A stretch of 15,421 nucleotides of DNA from JANOAR01 sp031411235 (GTDB taxonomy: Bacteria > Verrucomicrobiota > Verrucomicrobiia > Verrucomicrobiales > Verrucomicrobiaceae), in the NCBI GenBank assembly GCA_031411235.1, contig JANOAR010000234.1, forward strand, positions 1 to 15,421, read 5' to 3'. The notes beneath the pieces are model-generated. The model saw only the letters and a list, made by a program, of their open reading frames with translations. It was not told the DNA's origin and did no database searches. Below, piece by piece: positions 7,744 through 14,489 of the stretch; the first letter of the stretch is position 1; every line of letters begins with the position of its first letter. The position numbers and the translations under genes were made by a program.

Positions 7744-8746
7744 AATAGCCTCCTCCTTTAGAAGGCGAGTTGTCTGTTGTCGTTTGGGTCGAAGACCCGG
7801 TGGCGTTGATGAGTGCCATGATCTGTGGCAGCGCTGCTAGAGCCGCGTCACGGCCCGCAGCGATGTGTTGCGCAAAGTGCTCAAAGTCATTCCACGCAGC
7901 GGTCGCGCAGCGCGGATGCAGCACCACATCGGCGTGCGCACATTCGGCCGCTGCAATGTGCATCTGCGCGGAGAGCAGCGCTCGCTGGAAGGTGTCGATT
8001 ACATTGCCCTCGGCCATCAAGTTGATCTTGTTCCATAACCAGCGAAAGGACTTGAAGTGAGCCTTTGCAGGTGGGCTTCGCTTGGCTGCCATCTCTGCCA
8101 CCGTGGGCACCAGATTCACCGCGATAATGTGATCCACCTGGAAGTGCTTGCGCAGCAGCGTTACGGGCAAAGGTTGGGCTGTGCCGCCATCGGTGAAGCG
8201 TCGGCCCTCCAGCATCACGGGTGCGCAGATGCCAGGTATCGCCGCACTCGCATGGACGGCTGGCGCGACTCGCCCTTCGCTAAAGACATGCGGTGCCCGT
8301 GTCTCCAGATCTGTCGCCACGACGATCATCGGTGTGCGCAACTCGGCGAAGGTCTTCGCGACTAACGAGCGCTCCAGATGTCTGCGCAGCTTATGGCCAC
8401 GGATGAGCCCGGCAGTGGGTGGAAACACGGGGTCGAGGAGTCGCAGCAGCGTGCGACGATCTCCGATTTCTCGTGCCAAGGCTTCCAGTTTCACCCCATC
8501 AAATCCCGCTGCCCACAGTGACCCGACGTAGGCCCCCATGCTGGATCCCGCGATGGCGGCGATGTGGATGCCGTGCTCCTCAAGCACCTGAATGACGCCA
8601 ACATGGGCCAAGGCACGCGCCCCTCCCGAGGAGAGACAGAGACCGATGCGTGGCGCGCGAGCGGCTTTTTCGGTGGGCGGCGAGGGAGAGAATCTGGCGC
8701 GAATGGAGTATTGCCAGAATCGAGAAAGTGCAGCCGAAGTTTTCAT
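7697..8746 (-). CDS. Patatin-like phospholipase/esterase
   Basis: Serine acyl hydrolase of 349 residues counted from ATG 8746. The patatin fold elements are present: an oxyanion loop LCLSSGGARALAHVGV (about 37-52), nucleophile elbow GSSMG with S69, and the catalytic aspartate D186 in TDGG. These form the Ser-Asp dyad of the family. The charged, proline-containing stretch before residue 32 is not a clear signal peptide, so the enzyme may be cytoplasmic or membrane-peripheral (compare the bacterial RssA/YlbK group). A GTG at 8779 would add 11 residues and has a weak AGG upstream; either start is possible. It is the first gene of the operon and overlaps the CoA ligase gene at its 3' end. Its C-terminal tail after the glycine run KGGG is encoded by the ligase's ribosome binding site and start, so the tail may be functionally neutral. 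Confidence 0.87.
   Translation of the reverse strand: MKTSAALSRFWQYSIRARFSPSPPTEKAARAPRIGLCLSSGGARALAHVGVIQVLEEHGIHIAAIAGSSMGAYVGSLWAAGFDGVKLEALAREIGDRRTLLRLLDPVFPPTAGLIRGHKLRRHLERSLVAKTFAELRTPMIVVATDLETRAPHVFSEGRVAPAVHASAAIPGICAPVMLEGRRFTDGGTAQPLPVTLLRKHFQVDHIIAVNLVPTVAEMAAKRSPPAKAHFKSFRWLWNKINLMAEGNVIDTFQRALLSAQMHIAAAECAHADVVLHPRCATAAWNDFEHFAQHIAAGRDAALAALPQIMALINATGSSTQTTTDNSPSKGGGYYETAKSHTTLGLVRA
7749..7759 (-). promoter_or_regulatory. Strong Shine-Dalgarno site of the CoA ligase gene
   Basis: On the minus strand this reads AAAGGAGGAGG and lies 5 bases before the ATG at 7743 (8 bases from the first AGGAGG core). It lies inside the patatin coding region, where it is read as Lys-Gly-Gly-Gly. 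It fixes the ligase start and implies independent initiation rather than pure coupling. Confidence 0.85.
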
Positions 8747-8779
8747 GGCAGCGAGTGGGTTCGCTGTACAGACAACCAC

Positions 8780-8842
8780 TTCGCCTATTTATTCAATGAC
8801 AAATCAAAGCTTTTATGAATGCCGTGGCCAAGGTCAGAACGA
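8780..8842 (-). other. Upstream region of the lipase operon
   Basis: AT-richer stretch between the stem-loop and the patatin start, the only place within the window where a promoter for the patatin-ligase-thiolase-fadJ operon could sit outside coding sequence. I see AT-rich pieces such as TTGAATAAATAG on the minus strand but no convincing -35/-10 pair with correct spacing, so no promoter is called. Confidence 0.3.
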
Positions 8843-8863
8843 CCGCTGAGCCGATCTCAGCGG
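8843..8863 (-). terminator. Stem-loop between liv operon and lipase operon (candidate terminator)
   Basis: A perfect 8-bp inverted repeat, CCGCTGAG, loop of 5, CTCAGCGG, lies 25 bases past the livF stop. The minus-strand sequence after it (TCGTTCTG) lacks a good run of T, so if it ends transcription it is a weak or factor-assisted terminator. It may also only protect the 3' end of the message. Confidence 0.5.
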
Positions 8864-8888
8864 CCTTCAAAAAGAATAAAAGCCTACG

Positions 8889-9596
8889 CTACTCGCCGAG
8901 GTAGGCTTCACGCACTTGCGGGTTCGCCCGTAGGGCAGTGGCGCTGTCTTGGAGTAGGACTTGGCCAGTTTCGAGCACGTAGCCATAGCTGGAAATTTTC
9001 AAGGCGAGATTGGCATTCTGCTCTACAAGCAAGATGGTCAAGCCGCGCTCTTTGTTGATCGCGACGATCTGCTCGAAGATCGCACGTACGAGGATGGGTG
9101 CGATGCCGAGCGAGGGTTCGTCGAGCATGAGACACTTGGGCTTGCTCATCAAGGCGCGAGCGATGGCAAGCATCTGCTGCTCACCACCCGAAAGGGTACC
9201 GGAAAGCTGGGTGAAGCGTTCTTTGAGCCGTGGAAAAACCGTGAAGGCATAGTCGATGTCTTCAGCGATACCGGCCTTGTCGTTGCGCAGGTAGGCACCC
9301 ATGCGCAGGTTTTCCTCCACAGTGAGATTGGCAAAGACCATGCGGCCCTCGGGTACATGGCAAAGTCCGCGTGCGACGATGGCATGGGCGGGCAAGTTCG
9401 TGATGTCTTCGCCCGCATATCGCACCGTGCCGGCGCGTGTTTTTACCAAGCCTGAAATGGCACGCAGTGTGGTGGACTTGCCAGCACCATTAGCACCGAT
9501 GAGAGTGACAATGCTTTTTTCAGGCACTTTGAGTGAAATGCCATGCAGCGCTTTGATGGAGCCATAGGCGACTTCAAGATTATTGATTTCAAGCAT
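8889..9596 (-). CDS. livF: HAAT-type ABC transporter ATP-binding protein LivF
   Basis: ATPase of 235 residues, the usual LivF length (233-237). It powers a branched-chain amino-acid-type importer on the cytoplasmic side. Walker A is GANGAGKST, the signature is LSGGEQQ, Walker B is CLMLDEPSLG, and the H-loop position reads VEQN, as is usual for LivF. An in-frame extension reaches 9701 but lies inside livG. The ATG at 9596 is chosen because it forms an 8-base ATGCTTGA overlap with the livG stop, has GGAGG 9 bases upstream (9606-9610), and gives the normal N-terminus MLEINNLEVAYG. The ATG at 9605 has no spacer from the GGAGG. Last gene of livHMGF; a stem-loop follows. Confidence 0.94.
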   Translation of the reverse strand: MLEINNLEVAYGSIKALHGISLKVPEKSIVTLIGANGAGKSTTLRAISGLVKTRAGTVRYAGEDITNLPAHAIVARGLCHVPEGRMVFANLTVEENLRMGAYLRNDKAGIAEDIDYAFTVFPRLKERFTQLSGTLSGGEQQMLAIARALMSKPKCLMLDEPSLGIAPILVRAIFEQIVAINKERGLTILLVEQNANLALKISSYGYVLETGQVLLQDSATALRANPQVREAYLGE

Positions 9597-10371
9597 TGTC
9601 TTCATCCTCCGTGCCCAAGTATGCCGCGATGACTTTGGGGTTCTTTTGCACTTCTTCCGGTGTGCCTTCGGCGATCTTTTTGCCGTATTCGAGCACGGCA
9701 ATTTTTTCGCAGATACCCATGACGACTTTCATGTCGTGCTCCACGAGCATGATGGCGATTTCAAACTTGTTTTTGATAAACTGGATGAGCTTCATCAACT
9801 CTTCCTTTTCGGTGGGGTTCATGCCTGCGGCGGGTTCATCGAGCAGCAGAAGCTTGGGCTTCGTGGCAAGGGCACGCACGATCTCAAGGCGGCGCTGGTC
9901 GCCGTATGGCAGGCTTTTGGCTTCTTCATCGCGCAGCTTGGCGAGGTTGAAAATATCGAGCAGTTCCAGCACTTCTGTTTCGACCTTTCGCTCACCTTCG
10001 TGAAAGCCTTTGCCTCGCCACAAGGCACTGCGAATGCCATGCGAGCGATGCAATTGAGTGGCGGTGCGGACGTTGTCGAAGACGCTGAGCGAACCAAATA
10101 GACGGATGTTTTGGAAGGTGCGGGCGATGCCGAGCTTCGTGAGGTCGTGTGGCTTCAGCCCTTGGATGAGTTTGTTGCCAAAGTGAATCGTGCCCGAGGT
10201 CGTTTGATACACGCCTGTAATGAGATTGAAGGCCGTCGTCTTGCCCGCGCCATTGGGGCCGATGAGACCGACGAGTTCATTCGCATGGACTTGTAGGCTG
10301 AAGTCGCCAACGGCAGTTAAGCCACCGAATTGGATAGTAGCATTATCAAGCCTAAGTAGGGGCTGGCTCAT
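9589..10371 (-). CDS. livG: HAAT-type ABC transporter ATP-binding protein LivG
   Basis: ATPase of 260 residues (family about 250-260), partner of LivF. Motifs: Walker A GPNGAGKTT at about 37-45, the LivG-type signature PYGDQRRLEIVRAL in place of the canonical LSGGQ, Walker B LLLLDEPAAGMNP, and H-loop VEHDMKVVMG. The ATG at 10371 overlaps the livM stop by 4 bases (ATGA) and has AAAGGAG 10 bases upstream (10382-10388), which points to translational coupling. The C-terminal part, TPEEVQKNPKVIAAYLG, is the usual LivG ending. The gene 3' end overlaps livF by 8 bases. Substrate specificity does not come from this subunit. Confidence 0.94.
   Translation of the reverse strand: MSQPLLRLDNATIQFGGLTAVGDFSLQVHANELVGLIGPNGAGKTTAFNLITGVYQTTSGTIHFGNKLIQGLKPHDLTKLGIARTFQNIRLFGSLSVFDNVRTATQLHRSHGIRSALWRGKGFHEGERKVETEVLELLDIFNLAKLRDEEAKSLPYGDQRRLEIVRALATKPKLLLLDEPAAGMNPTEKEELMKLIQFIKNKFEIAIMLVEHDMKVVMGICEKIAVLEYGKKIAEGTPEEVQKNPKVIAAYLGTEDEDNA
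9606..9610 (-). promoter_or_regulatory. Ribosome binding site deciding the livF start
   Basis: GGAGG on the minus strand, inside the end of livG. Spacing is 9 bases to the ATG at 9596 and 0 bases to the ATG at 9605, which favours the former. Confidence 0.7.
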
Positions 10372-11330
10372 ACTTCAGCGGCTCCTTTCTTCTTTTGCCC
10401 AAAGGTGAAAAGACCCTGTGGGCGGGCCATCATGAGGCCGATGATGAGAAGCGAATAAATGATCATGCGGTAGTCGGCGAACTGGCGCAGCACCTCAGGC
10501 AAAAGGGTGAGCAAGATGGCGGCGATGATGACGCCTGCGGTTCGACCCATGCCGCCCAGGATGACCATGACGACGATGTCGATGGATTTCAAAAAGTCGA
10601 AGCCTGTAGGCGAAAGGAACTGCTTGTGGTGGGCATAGAGGCCACCTGCAATGCCAGCAAAAAAGGCACCGATGACGAAGGCGGTCACCTTGTAGCGAAC
10701 AGGGTTGATGCCCATGCTGCTGGCGGCAACCTCATCATCGTTCACTGCGATAAAGCCGCGTCCGTAGGTCGAGTTCACCAGCGCAGCGACGACATAAATG
10801 GTGATGGCGGCGAGGGCGAAAGTCCAGCCGAGCGTGCTGTATTTCGGGATACCTTTGAGCCCACTGGCAGCCCCCACGCTCTCCATGTTTTGCACGACGA
10901 CACGGATGATTTCACCAAAGCCTAGCGTGACGATGGCGAGGTAGTCGCCTTTCAATCGCAAAGAGGGGATGCCCACGGCAAGGCCGATAACAGCGGCCAT
11001 ACAGCCTCCGAGCACGAGGGCCGTGAGGAATAGCAGTGGCTTGAGGCTATCGGGCACTAGCGGCGAACAAACGAGCGTGAGCTTCGCTGCGGAGTAACCA
11101 CCCACAGCCATGAAACCAGCGTGCCCAAGGCTGAATTGACCGGTGTGGCCGTTGATCAAATTTAAGCTGACCGCGAGGATGATGCTGATGCCACAGTCGA
11201 TGGTGATGCCGAGGTAGTAGCGGTTGAACTGCGCGGAGAAAAGCGACACGACGATGGCGAGCGCGATACCTGCGAGCAGCCAGCGTTTGGCACCGGGAAG
11301 GGATGGTGAATGGTTGATGATTGATGGCAT
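10368..11330 (-). CDS. livM: HAAT-type ABC transporter permease LivM
   Basis: Inner-membrane permease of 320 residues with about eight to nine hydrophobic segments. The family stretch LNLINGHTGQFSLGHAGFMAVGGYSAA lies near residues 55-85, the cytoplasmic loop GDYLAIVTLGFGEIIRVV is the ABC-contact region, and SMGINPVRYKVTAFVIGAFFAGIAGGLYAH is also conserved. An in-frame TTG at 11417 would add 29 residues encoded by repetitive intergenic DNA; the ATG at 11330 is preferred because it gives a normal short N-terminus before the first helix. That ATG sits inside one copy of a 23-base direct repeat and its codons 3-7 can pair with an upstream inverted-repeat arm, so its translation may be structure-controlled. 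It pairs with LivH and overlaps livG by 4 bases. Confidence 0.9.
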   Translation of the reverse strand: MPSIINHSPSLPGAKRWLLAGIALAIVVSLFSAQFNRYYLGITIDCGISIILAVSLNLINGHTGQFSLGHAGFMAVGGYSAAKLTLVCSPLVPDSLKPLLFLTALVLGGCMAAVIGLAVGIPSLRLKGDYLAIVTLGFGEIIRVVVQNMESVGAASGLKGIPKYSTLGWTFALAAITIYVVAALVNSTYGRGFIAVNDDEVAASSMGINPVRYKVTAFVIGAFFAGIAGGLYAHHKQFLSPTGFDFLKSIDIVVMVILGGMGRTAGVIIAAILLTLLPEVLRQFADYRMIIYSLLIIGLMMARPQGLFTFGQKKKGAAEV

Positions 11331-11333
11331 GAA
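11311..11333 (-). repeat. 23-base direct repeat, copy B (spans the livM start)
   Basis: Matches 11358-11380 at 21 of 23 bases. On the minus strand this copy contains TTCATGCCATCAATCATCAAC, the livM initiation codon and codons 2-6. See the copy at 11358. Confidence 0.85.
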
Positions 11334-11356
11334 GCTCTCGGAGGGGTTGATGGTCT

Positions 11357-11377
11357 TTAGTTGATGGTTGATGGCAT
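11357..11377 (-). CDS. Possible 6-codon leader peptide MPSTIN upstream of livM
   Basis: ATG CCA TCA ACC ATC AAC TAA, in the duplicated copy of the livM start. It could be a leader or decoy start if ribosomes recognise the copied context, or simply an inert by-product of the duplication. No Shine-Dalgarno site is clear. It is reported only because the start context is shared with a real gene. Confidence 0.2.
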   Translation of the reverse strand: MPSTIN

Positions 11378-11380
11378 GAA
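11358..11380 (-). repeat. 23-base direct repeat, copy A (upstream of livM)
   Basis: Near-identical duplicate of the livM start region 47 bases upstream of it. The heptamer ATCAACC recurs around here, so slippage or local duplication of a short repeat may have built the region. Its ATG opens a 6-codon frame that stops at 11357. Confidence 0.85.
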
Positions 11381-11426
11381 TGATCGAGAACTCGGTTGAG
11401 ATTTTTCTGGCGATCAACCATCAACT
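11359..11426 (-). repeat. Perfect 14-base inverted repeat in the livH-livM gap
   Basis: Plus-strand arms AGTTGATGGTTGAT (11359-11372) and ATCAACCATCAACT (11413-11426) are exact reverse complements with a 40-base interval; a small CGAG/CTCG hairpin sits in the interval (11385-11394). In livHM mRNA the 5' arm (11426-11413) could pair with copy A or, with one G-U and one end mismatch, with the copy B segment inside the livM start. There is no T-run to make it a terminator. Confidence 0.75.
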
Positions 11427-11461
11427 CTTTCTCAACTCCACACCGTCATACTTTCTCAACT
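11427..11461. repeat. 11-base direct repeat CTTTCTCAACT at livH 3' end
   Basis: Two identical copies, 11427-11437 and 11451-11461, 24 bases apart. The second covers the last codons of livH (Val-Glu-Lys) and the first lies just after its stop, as if the gene end had been partly copied. Confidence 0.7.
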
Positions 11462-12357
11462 GACGCTTTGCCGAGCAATCCGGCAGGTTTGAAAAGCAGG
11501 ATCAAAATAAGGATCGCAAAAGCAATACCGTCGCGGTAGCTGGAGAGGCCAGAGATGCCACCGGCGAAGGTTTCTAGCAGGCCCAGCAGCAGCCCACCGA
11601 GGGCAGCGCCGGGTAGATTGCCGATGCCGCCAAGCACTGCGGCGATGAAGGCGCGAATGCCGGGTTGCACGCCCATGAGCGGCTCGATGCCGGGGGCTTT
11701 CAGCGCATATAAGATACCTGCAATGGCGGCGAGCGCGGAGCCGAGGCCGAAGGTGAAGGAGATGATACGGTTGATGTTTACACCCATGAGCGCCGCTGCC
11801 TGTTGGTTGAATGCGACGGCACGCATGGCGGTGCCGATCTTGGTCCTTTGCACGATGAACCACATGCCCGCGAGCAGCACCACGGTGACGAGGACAACGA
11901 CGAGATCGTTGCTGCCGACGATGAGTCCAAAAAGATGGAAATCGGTGGCGGGCAGTAATTTCGGGAAGGGCTTGGTATCAGCGCCGAACACCGCCTTGTG
12001 CTGGCAGGTGAACTCAATAAAAAGCGACACGCCGATGGCGGTGATGAGCACGGTGAGCTTGGGTCGGGAGCGCAAGGGGCGGTAGGCCAGGAACTCGATG
12101 AGGATGCCAATGCCTGCGCAGATGAGCGCAGAGATCAACGTAACGAGCATGGCTCCTGTGATGGACGGCAACGGCACGATGGTCTGGATCGCCGGGGCGA
12201 TGAAGAACGCAGCATAGGCTCCCAGCATGAGCACATCGCTGTGCGCGAAGTTGATGAAGCGCAGCACGCCATAGACCATGGTGTAACCCAGGGCGATGAG
12301 GGCATAGATGGAGCCCAGAGCGAGGCCGTTGATGAGTTGTTGCAGGAGCCAGTCCAA
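11446..12357 (-). CDS. livH: HAAT-type ABC transporter permease LivH
   Basis: Inner-membrane permease of 303 residues (family 290-310). The N-terminal helix has the classical LLQQLINGLALGSIYALIAL / GYTMVYGVLRFINFAHSD wording, and the later segment GVQPGIRAFIAAVLGGIGNLPGAALGG is the conserved cytoplasmic ABC-contact region. The start is a TTG at 12357: no ATG or GTG in this frame lies nearby upstream, and the first downstream ATG (residue 27) would cut into the first helix. No good Shine-Dalgarno site is visible. It is the first liv gene, 104 bases after the stop of the 618-residue secreted protein. A LivK/LivJ-type binding protein, normally adjacent, is not in the window. Confidence 0.92.
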   Translation of the reverse strand: MDWLLQQLINGLALGSIYALIALGYTMVYGVLRFINFAHSDVLMLGAYAAFFIAPAIQTIVPLPSITGAMLVTLISALICAGIGILIEFLAYRPLRSRPKLTVLITAIGVSLFIEFTCQHKAVFGADTKPFPKLLPATDFHLFGLIVGSNDLVVVLVTVVLLAGMWFIVQRTKIGTAMRAVAFNQQAAALMGVNINRIISFTFGLGSALAAIAGILYALKAPGIEPLMGVQPGIRAFIAAVLGGIGNLPGAALGGLLLGLLETFAGGISGLSSYRDGIAFAILILILLFKPAGLLGKASVEKV

Positions 12358-12461
12358 GTGGGTGAGCGTGTGTGGGAGTTGTGAACGGAGTGACTTGGCA
12401 GCTCATGCGATGTGCCTAGCTGCGGTGCAGCTCGACACAACGTTTCGGAGCTAACAACGAA
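12358..12461. other. 104-base gap upstream of livH
   Basis: Likely to hold the livH leader. It contains a small 6-bp hairpin, AGCTGC-GGT-GCAGCT, at 12418-12432, with no following T-run. No promoter boxes are clear, so the liv operon may have its own promoter here or be read from the upstream gene. Confidence 0.3.
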
Positions 12462-14318
12462 CTACTTCGCTGGCGGGAGGGCGAGGTAGCGGAAATGGAC
12501 GGCATCTGGCAGGGCGTAGGTGCCGACGGCGCTGGTGCCAAAGTATTTTTTGAAGACCTCTTCCGAGGGGACGGCTTTGGTGTCGAACCAACTGTCTGAG
12601 GTGATTTTCTCTGTTTCGCTGCTCTCTTCTTCGCCATTGCTGGGGCCTTTGGGGCCTGACTTTTTGGGGCTTGCAGTTTTGCTCTTACTCTTGGCAGACA
12701 TGGCTTGAGCGCTGCCGATGACTTGTGCCACAGCGCTGATGATCGCGCCGCCGCGCTGGGCTCCGATGCCAGTGGCTCCTTTGGGCAGTGTGGCGAGGGA
12801 TTGCTGCACATCGGCAGCGTCCCAGAAGCTATCGCCGCCGGGCCTTTTCATGCGGGTGAGCACGCGGTGCATCAGCTCGGGCTTGCTCATGCTGAAGATG
12901 AAATAATCATCGGCGATGGTGTAGCTGAAGTTAGTGCCGGGAGTGCTTTGCGCACCAGCAGTGGAGGGCTTCAAGGTGTAAATGGTATAGCCTTCGAAGT
13001 CTGACTCTTCGAAGAGACCGAAGCCATTGCCGACCATCTTTTTTACGGTCTCAAGGGCGGCTTTGAAGCGTGCGGCGTCTTTGAGTTTGAAGGCATTAAG
13101 CTTGCTGATGTTGGGCTCGCCTGTGCTGGTCGTGCCGCTGCCGATGTCTTGCACTTCGATGAGCACATCGTCGATGCTGCCGAGGAGGTCGTTGCGCAGA
13201 CTCATGCCTGCCTGTTGCTCCATCTGGGTGAGTTGCATGGTCATCATGCCAGCCAGCGGGCCTAGCTTTTGCAGGCCATTCATCAGGGCATCATAGGCAT
13301 TGCCCAGACTCATGCGCGAGACGCTCGCGGCATCGGCATCGCTGGGGATGAAGGCGGGCTGTGGCACGTCGGTGCTGGTGCCGCGCATGATGGCGGGGAG
13401 GAGGCCTTTGGCGTTTTCATCGTGCAGGAGGGCGAAGTCGATGCGCGAGGCTTCGTCATGCAGATCTAAGCTGAGGCCGATGCCGTGTAACTCTTCCAGG
13501 CCGAGGGCGGTGAGGAACATTTGCGGGGGAAATGGGCTGGGGGCTTTGCCTGGCTTCGAGGCTTCCTTCTCGAGGTTTTCGTTGAGCAGGGCGATGGCCT
13601 TATCCAAGTCGGCGTAGAGGGTGATGTCGGAGACGCTGCCATTGATCTCGGCGAGATGGCCGATGCCAGCGATGGCGGAGCTGGGCTTGCCGCCGGAGCT
13701 GCCTGTTTTGAGCGCATGGATGAAGTGCTCCATGGTGGCCTTTTGCTGGGTTTGCAGAGCGACGCCATCGACGACGGCCCAGGAATTGATCCAGTCGGTT
13801 TTTTTGCCTTTGCTGTCGGCGGTGATGTGAACTTTGACGCCTTCGATCTCTTCTTCGGAAGCCTTGGCTGTGGGCTGTTTTTTGAGCGCTGCCTCGGTCT
13901 CTTTGGCCATGAGTTTTTCATGCTCAGCTTCCTTGCCTGTGATGTCGGTGATGAAGACGACATTGGAGGCACTTTTTTCGAGATCAGAGCCAGACTTGGC
14001 CATCATCGCAAAGAGGATACTGCCAGCGGCGACATCGAGGTTTTCTTTGCCTTCACCCGACCAGGGGGCTTTGCCGTCTTTGTAAGCGGGTGCGAGCCAG
14101 CGCTTCACGGCTTCATCCTCCAGGAAGCGCCCGACGCCGCTGCCATCCCAGTCCTTGATGACTTCGGGCACATTCTTCACAACCATCACGATGAGGGCGT
14201 CCTCGGGCAGGAGTTTCAGCCACTCATCCGCCTTGTCGGCAGCGCGGGCAGCAGGGCTGAAGGAGAGTAGTAGTGCGGCAAAGCTGAGACGACGGAGGGC
14301 CTGGGGGAAGGATTTCAT
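12462..14318 (-). CDS. Secreted protein of unknown function (resembles DUF3352-type)
   Basis: Exported protein of 618 residues. The signal peptide has an n-region MKSFPQALRR, a hydrophobic core SFAALLLSFS, and an ARA|AD cleavage site near residue 27. The mature start DEWLKLLPEDALIVMVVKNVPEV, and repeated alpha/beta-like segments in which a bulky residue count is followed by 'AVVDGVALQTQ' or 'FSYTIADDYFIFS', resemble large periplasmic DUF3352-like proteins of Verrucomicrobia and Planctomycetes. I recognise no catalytic motif. A Lys/Ser/Pro/Glu-rich low-complexity linker lies at about 537-568. No transmembrane segment follows the signal peptide. It lies upstream of livH on the same strand, with a 104-base gap, but it is far too large and lacks the fold cues to be the missing LivK-type binding protein. 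Function is not assignable; the family suggestion is weak. Confidence 0.8.
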   Translation of the reverse strand: MKSFPQALRRLSFAALLLSFSPAARAADKADEWLKLLPEDALIVMVVKNVPEVIKDWDGSGVGRFLEDEAVKRWLAPAYKDGKAPWSGEGKENLDVAAGSILFAMMAKSGSDLEKSASNVVFITDITGKEAEHEKLMAKETEAALKKQPTAKASEEEIEGVKVHITADSKGKKTDWINSWAVVDGVALQTQQKATMEHFIHALKTGSSGGKPSSAIAGIGHLAEINGSVSDITLYADLDKAIALLNENLEKEASKPGKAPSPFPPQMFLTALGLEELHGIGLSLDLHDEASRIDFALLHDENAKGLLPAIMRGTSTDVPQPAFIPSDADAASVSRMSLGNAYDALMNGLQKLGPLAGMMTMQLTQMEQQAGMSLRNDLLGSIDDVLIEVQDIGSGTTSTGEPNISKLNAFKLKDAARFKAALETVKKMVGNGFGLFEESDFEGYTIYTLKPSTAGAQSTPGTNFSYTIADDYFIFSMSKPELMHRVLTRMKRPGGDSFWDAADVQQSLATLPKGATGIGAQRGGAIISAVAQVIGSAQAMSAKSKSKTASPKKSGPKGPSNGEEESSETEKITSDSWFDTKAVPSEEVFKKYFGTSAVGTYALPDAVHFRYLALPPAK

Positions 14319-14489
14319 GGAGAAGCTTTTCGAGTATTACGGTGTGCGAGGGCGCGACTGACGGGTAGAGAAGCCGCAGAATCAAGCTTGGCCTTCGCTG
14401 CATGAATAAAAATGGCGAGTGACGGGCGCATCCCTTTGTGGCCCTATGCAGGTGTCCTGCACACCTCCAAGTCCATTCCATTGTCTCCC
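14319..14489. other. Divergent intergenic region
   Basis: About 170 bases between the start of the 618-residue secreted protein gene (minus strand) and the M23 peptidase gene (plus strand). It must hold promoters for both if they are separately expressed. The plus-strand stretch around 14388-14413 has TTGGCC then TAAAAA, but with 13-base spacing, which is too short to call. Two HindIII-like AAGCTT hexamers occur at 14323 and 14384. No terminator or operator is evident. Confidence 0.35.

Noticed and set aside
9597..9701. Upstream extension of livF
   Set aside because: It lies within livG, gives a basic non-family leader, and the GGAGG-spaced ATG at 9596 fits better.
11331..11417. TTG start for livM at 11417
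   Set aside because: The added residues are encoded by the repeat-rich gap and have no LivM similarity.
11300..11461. CRISPR array
   Set aside because: Only two direct copies with a 24-base interval and an inverted third element; no regular spacers and no cas genes.
12418..12432. Hairpin AGCTGC-GGT-GCAGCT as terminator after the secreted-protein gene
   Set aside because: Stem of 6, loop of 3 and no T-run; too weak to call.
13521..14270. 249-residue plus-strand open frame opposite the 618-residue secreted protein
   Set aside because: It is antisense to a gene with a clear signal peptide and coherent composition. The low-complexity Gly/Phe/Asp-rich translation is typical of a shadow frame in GC-rich DNA.
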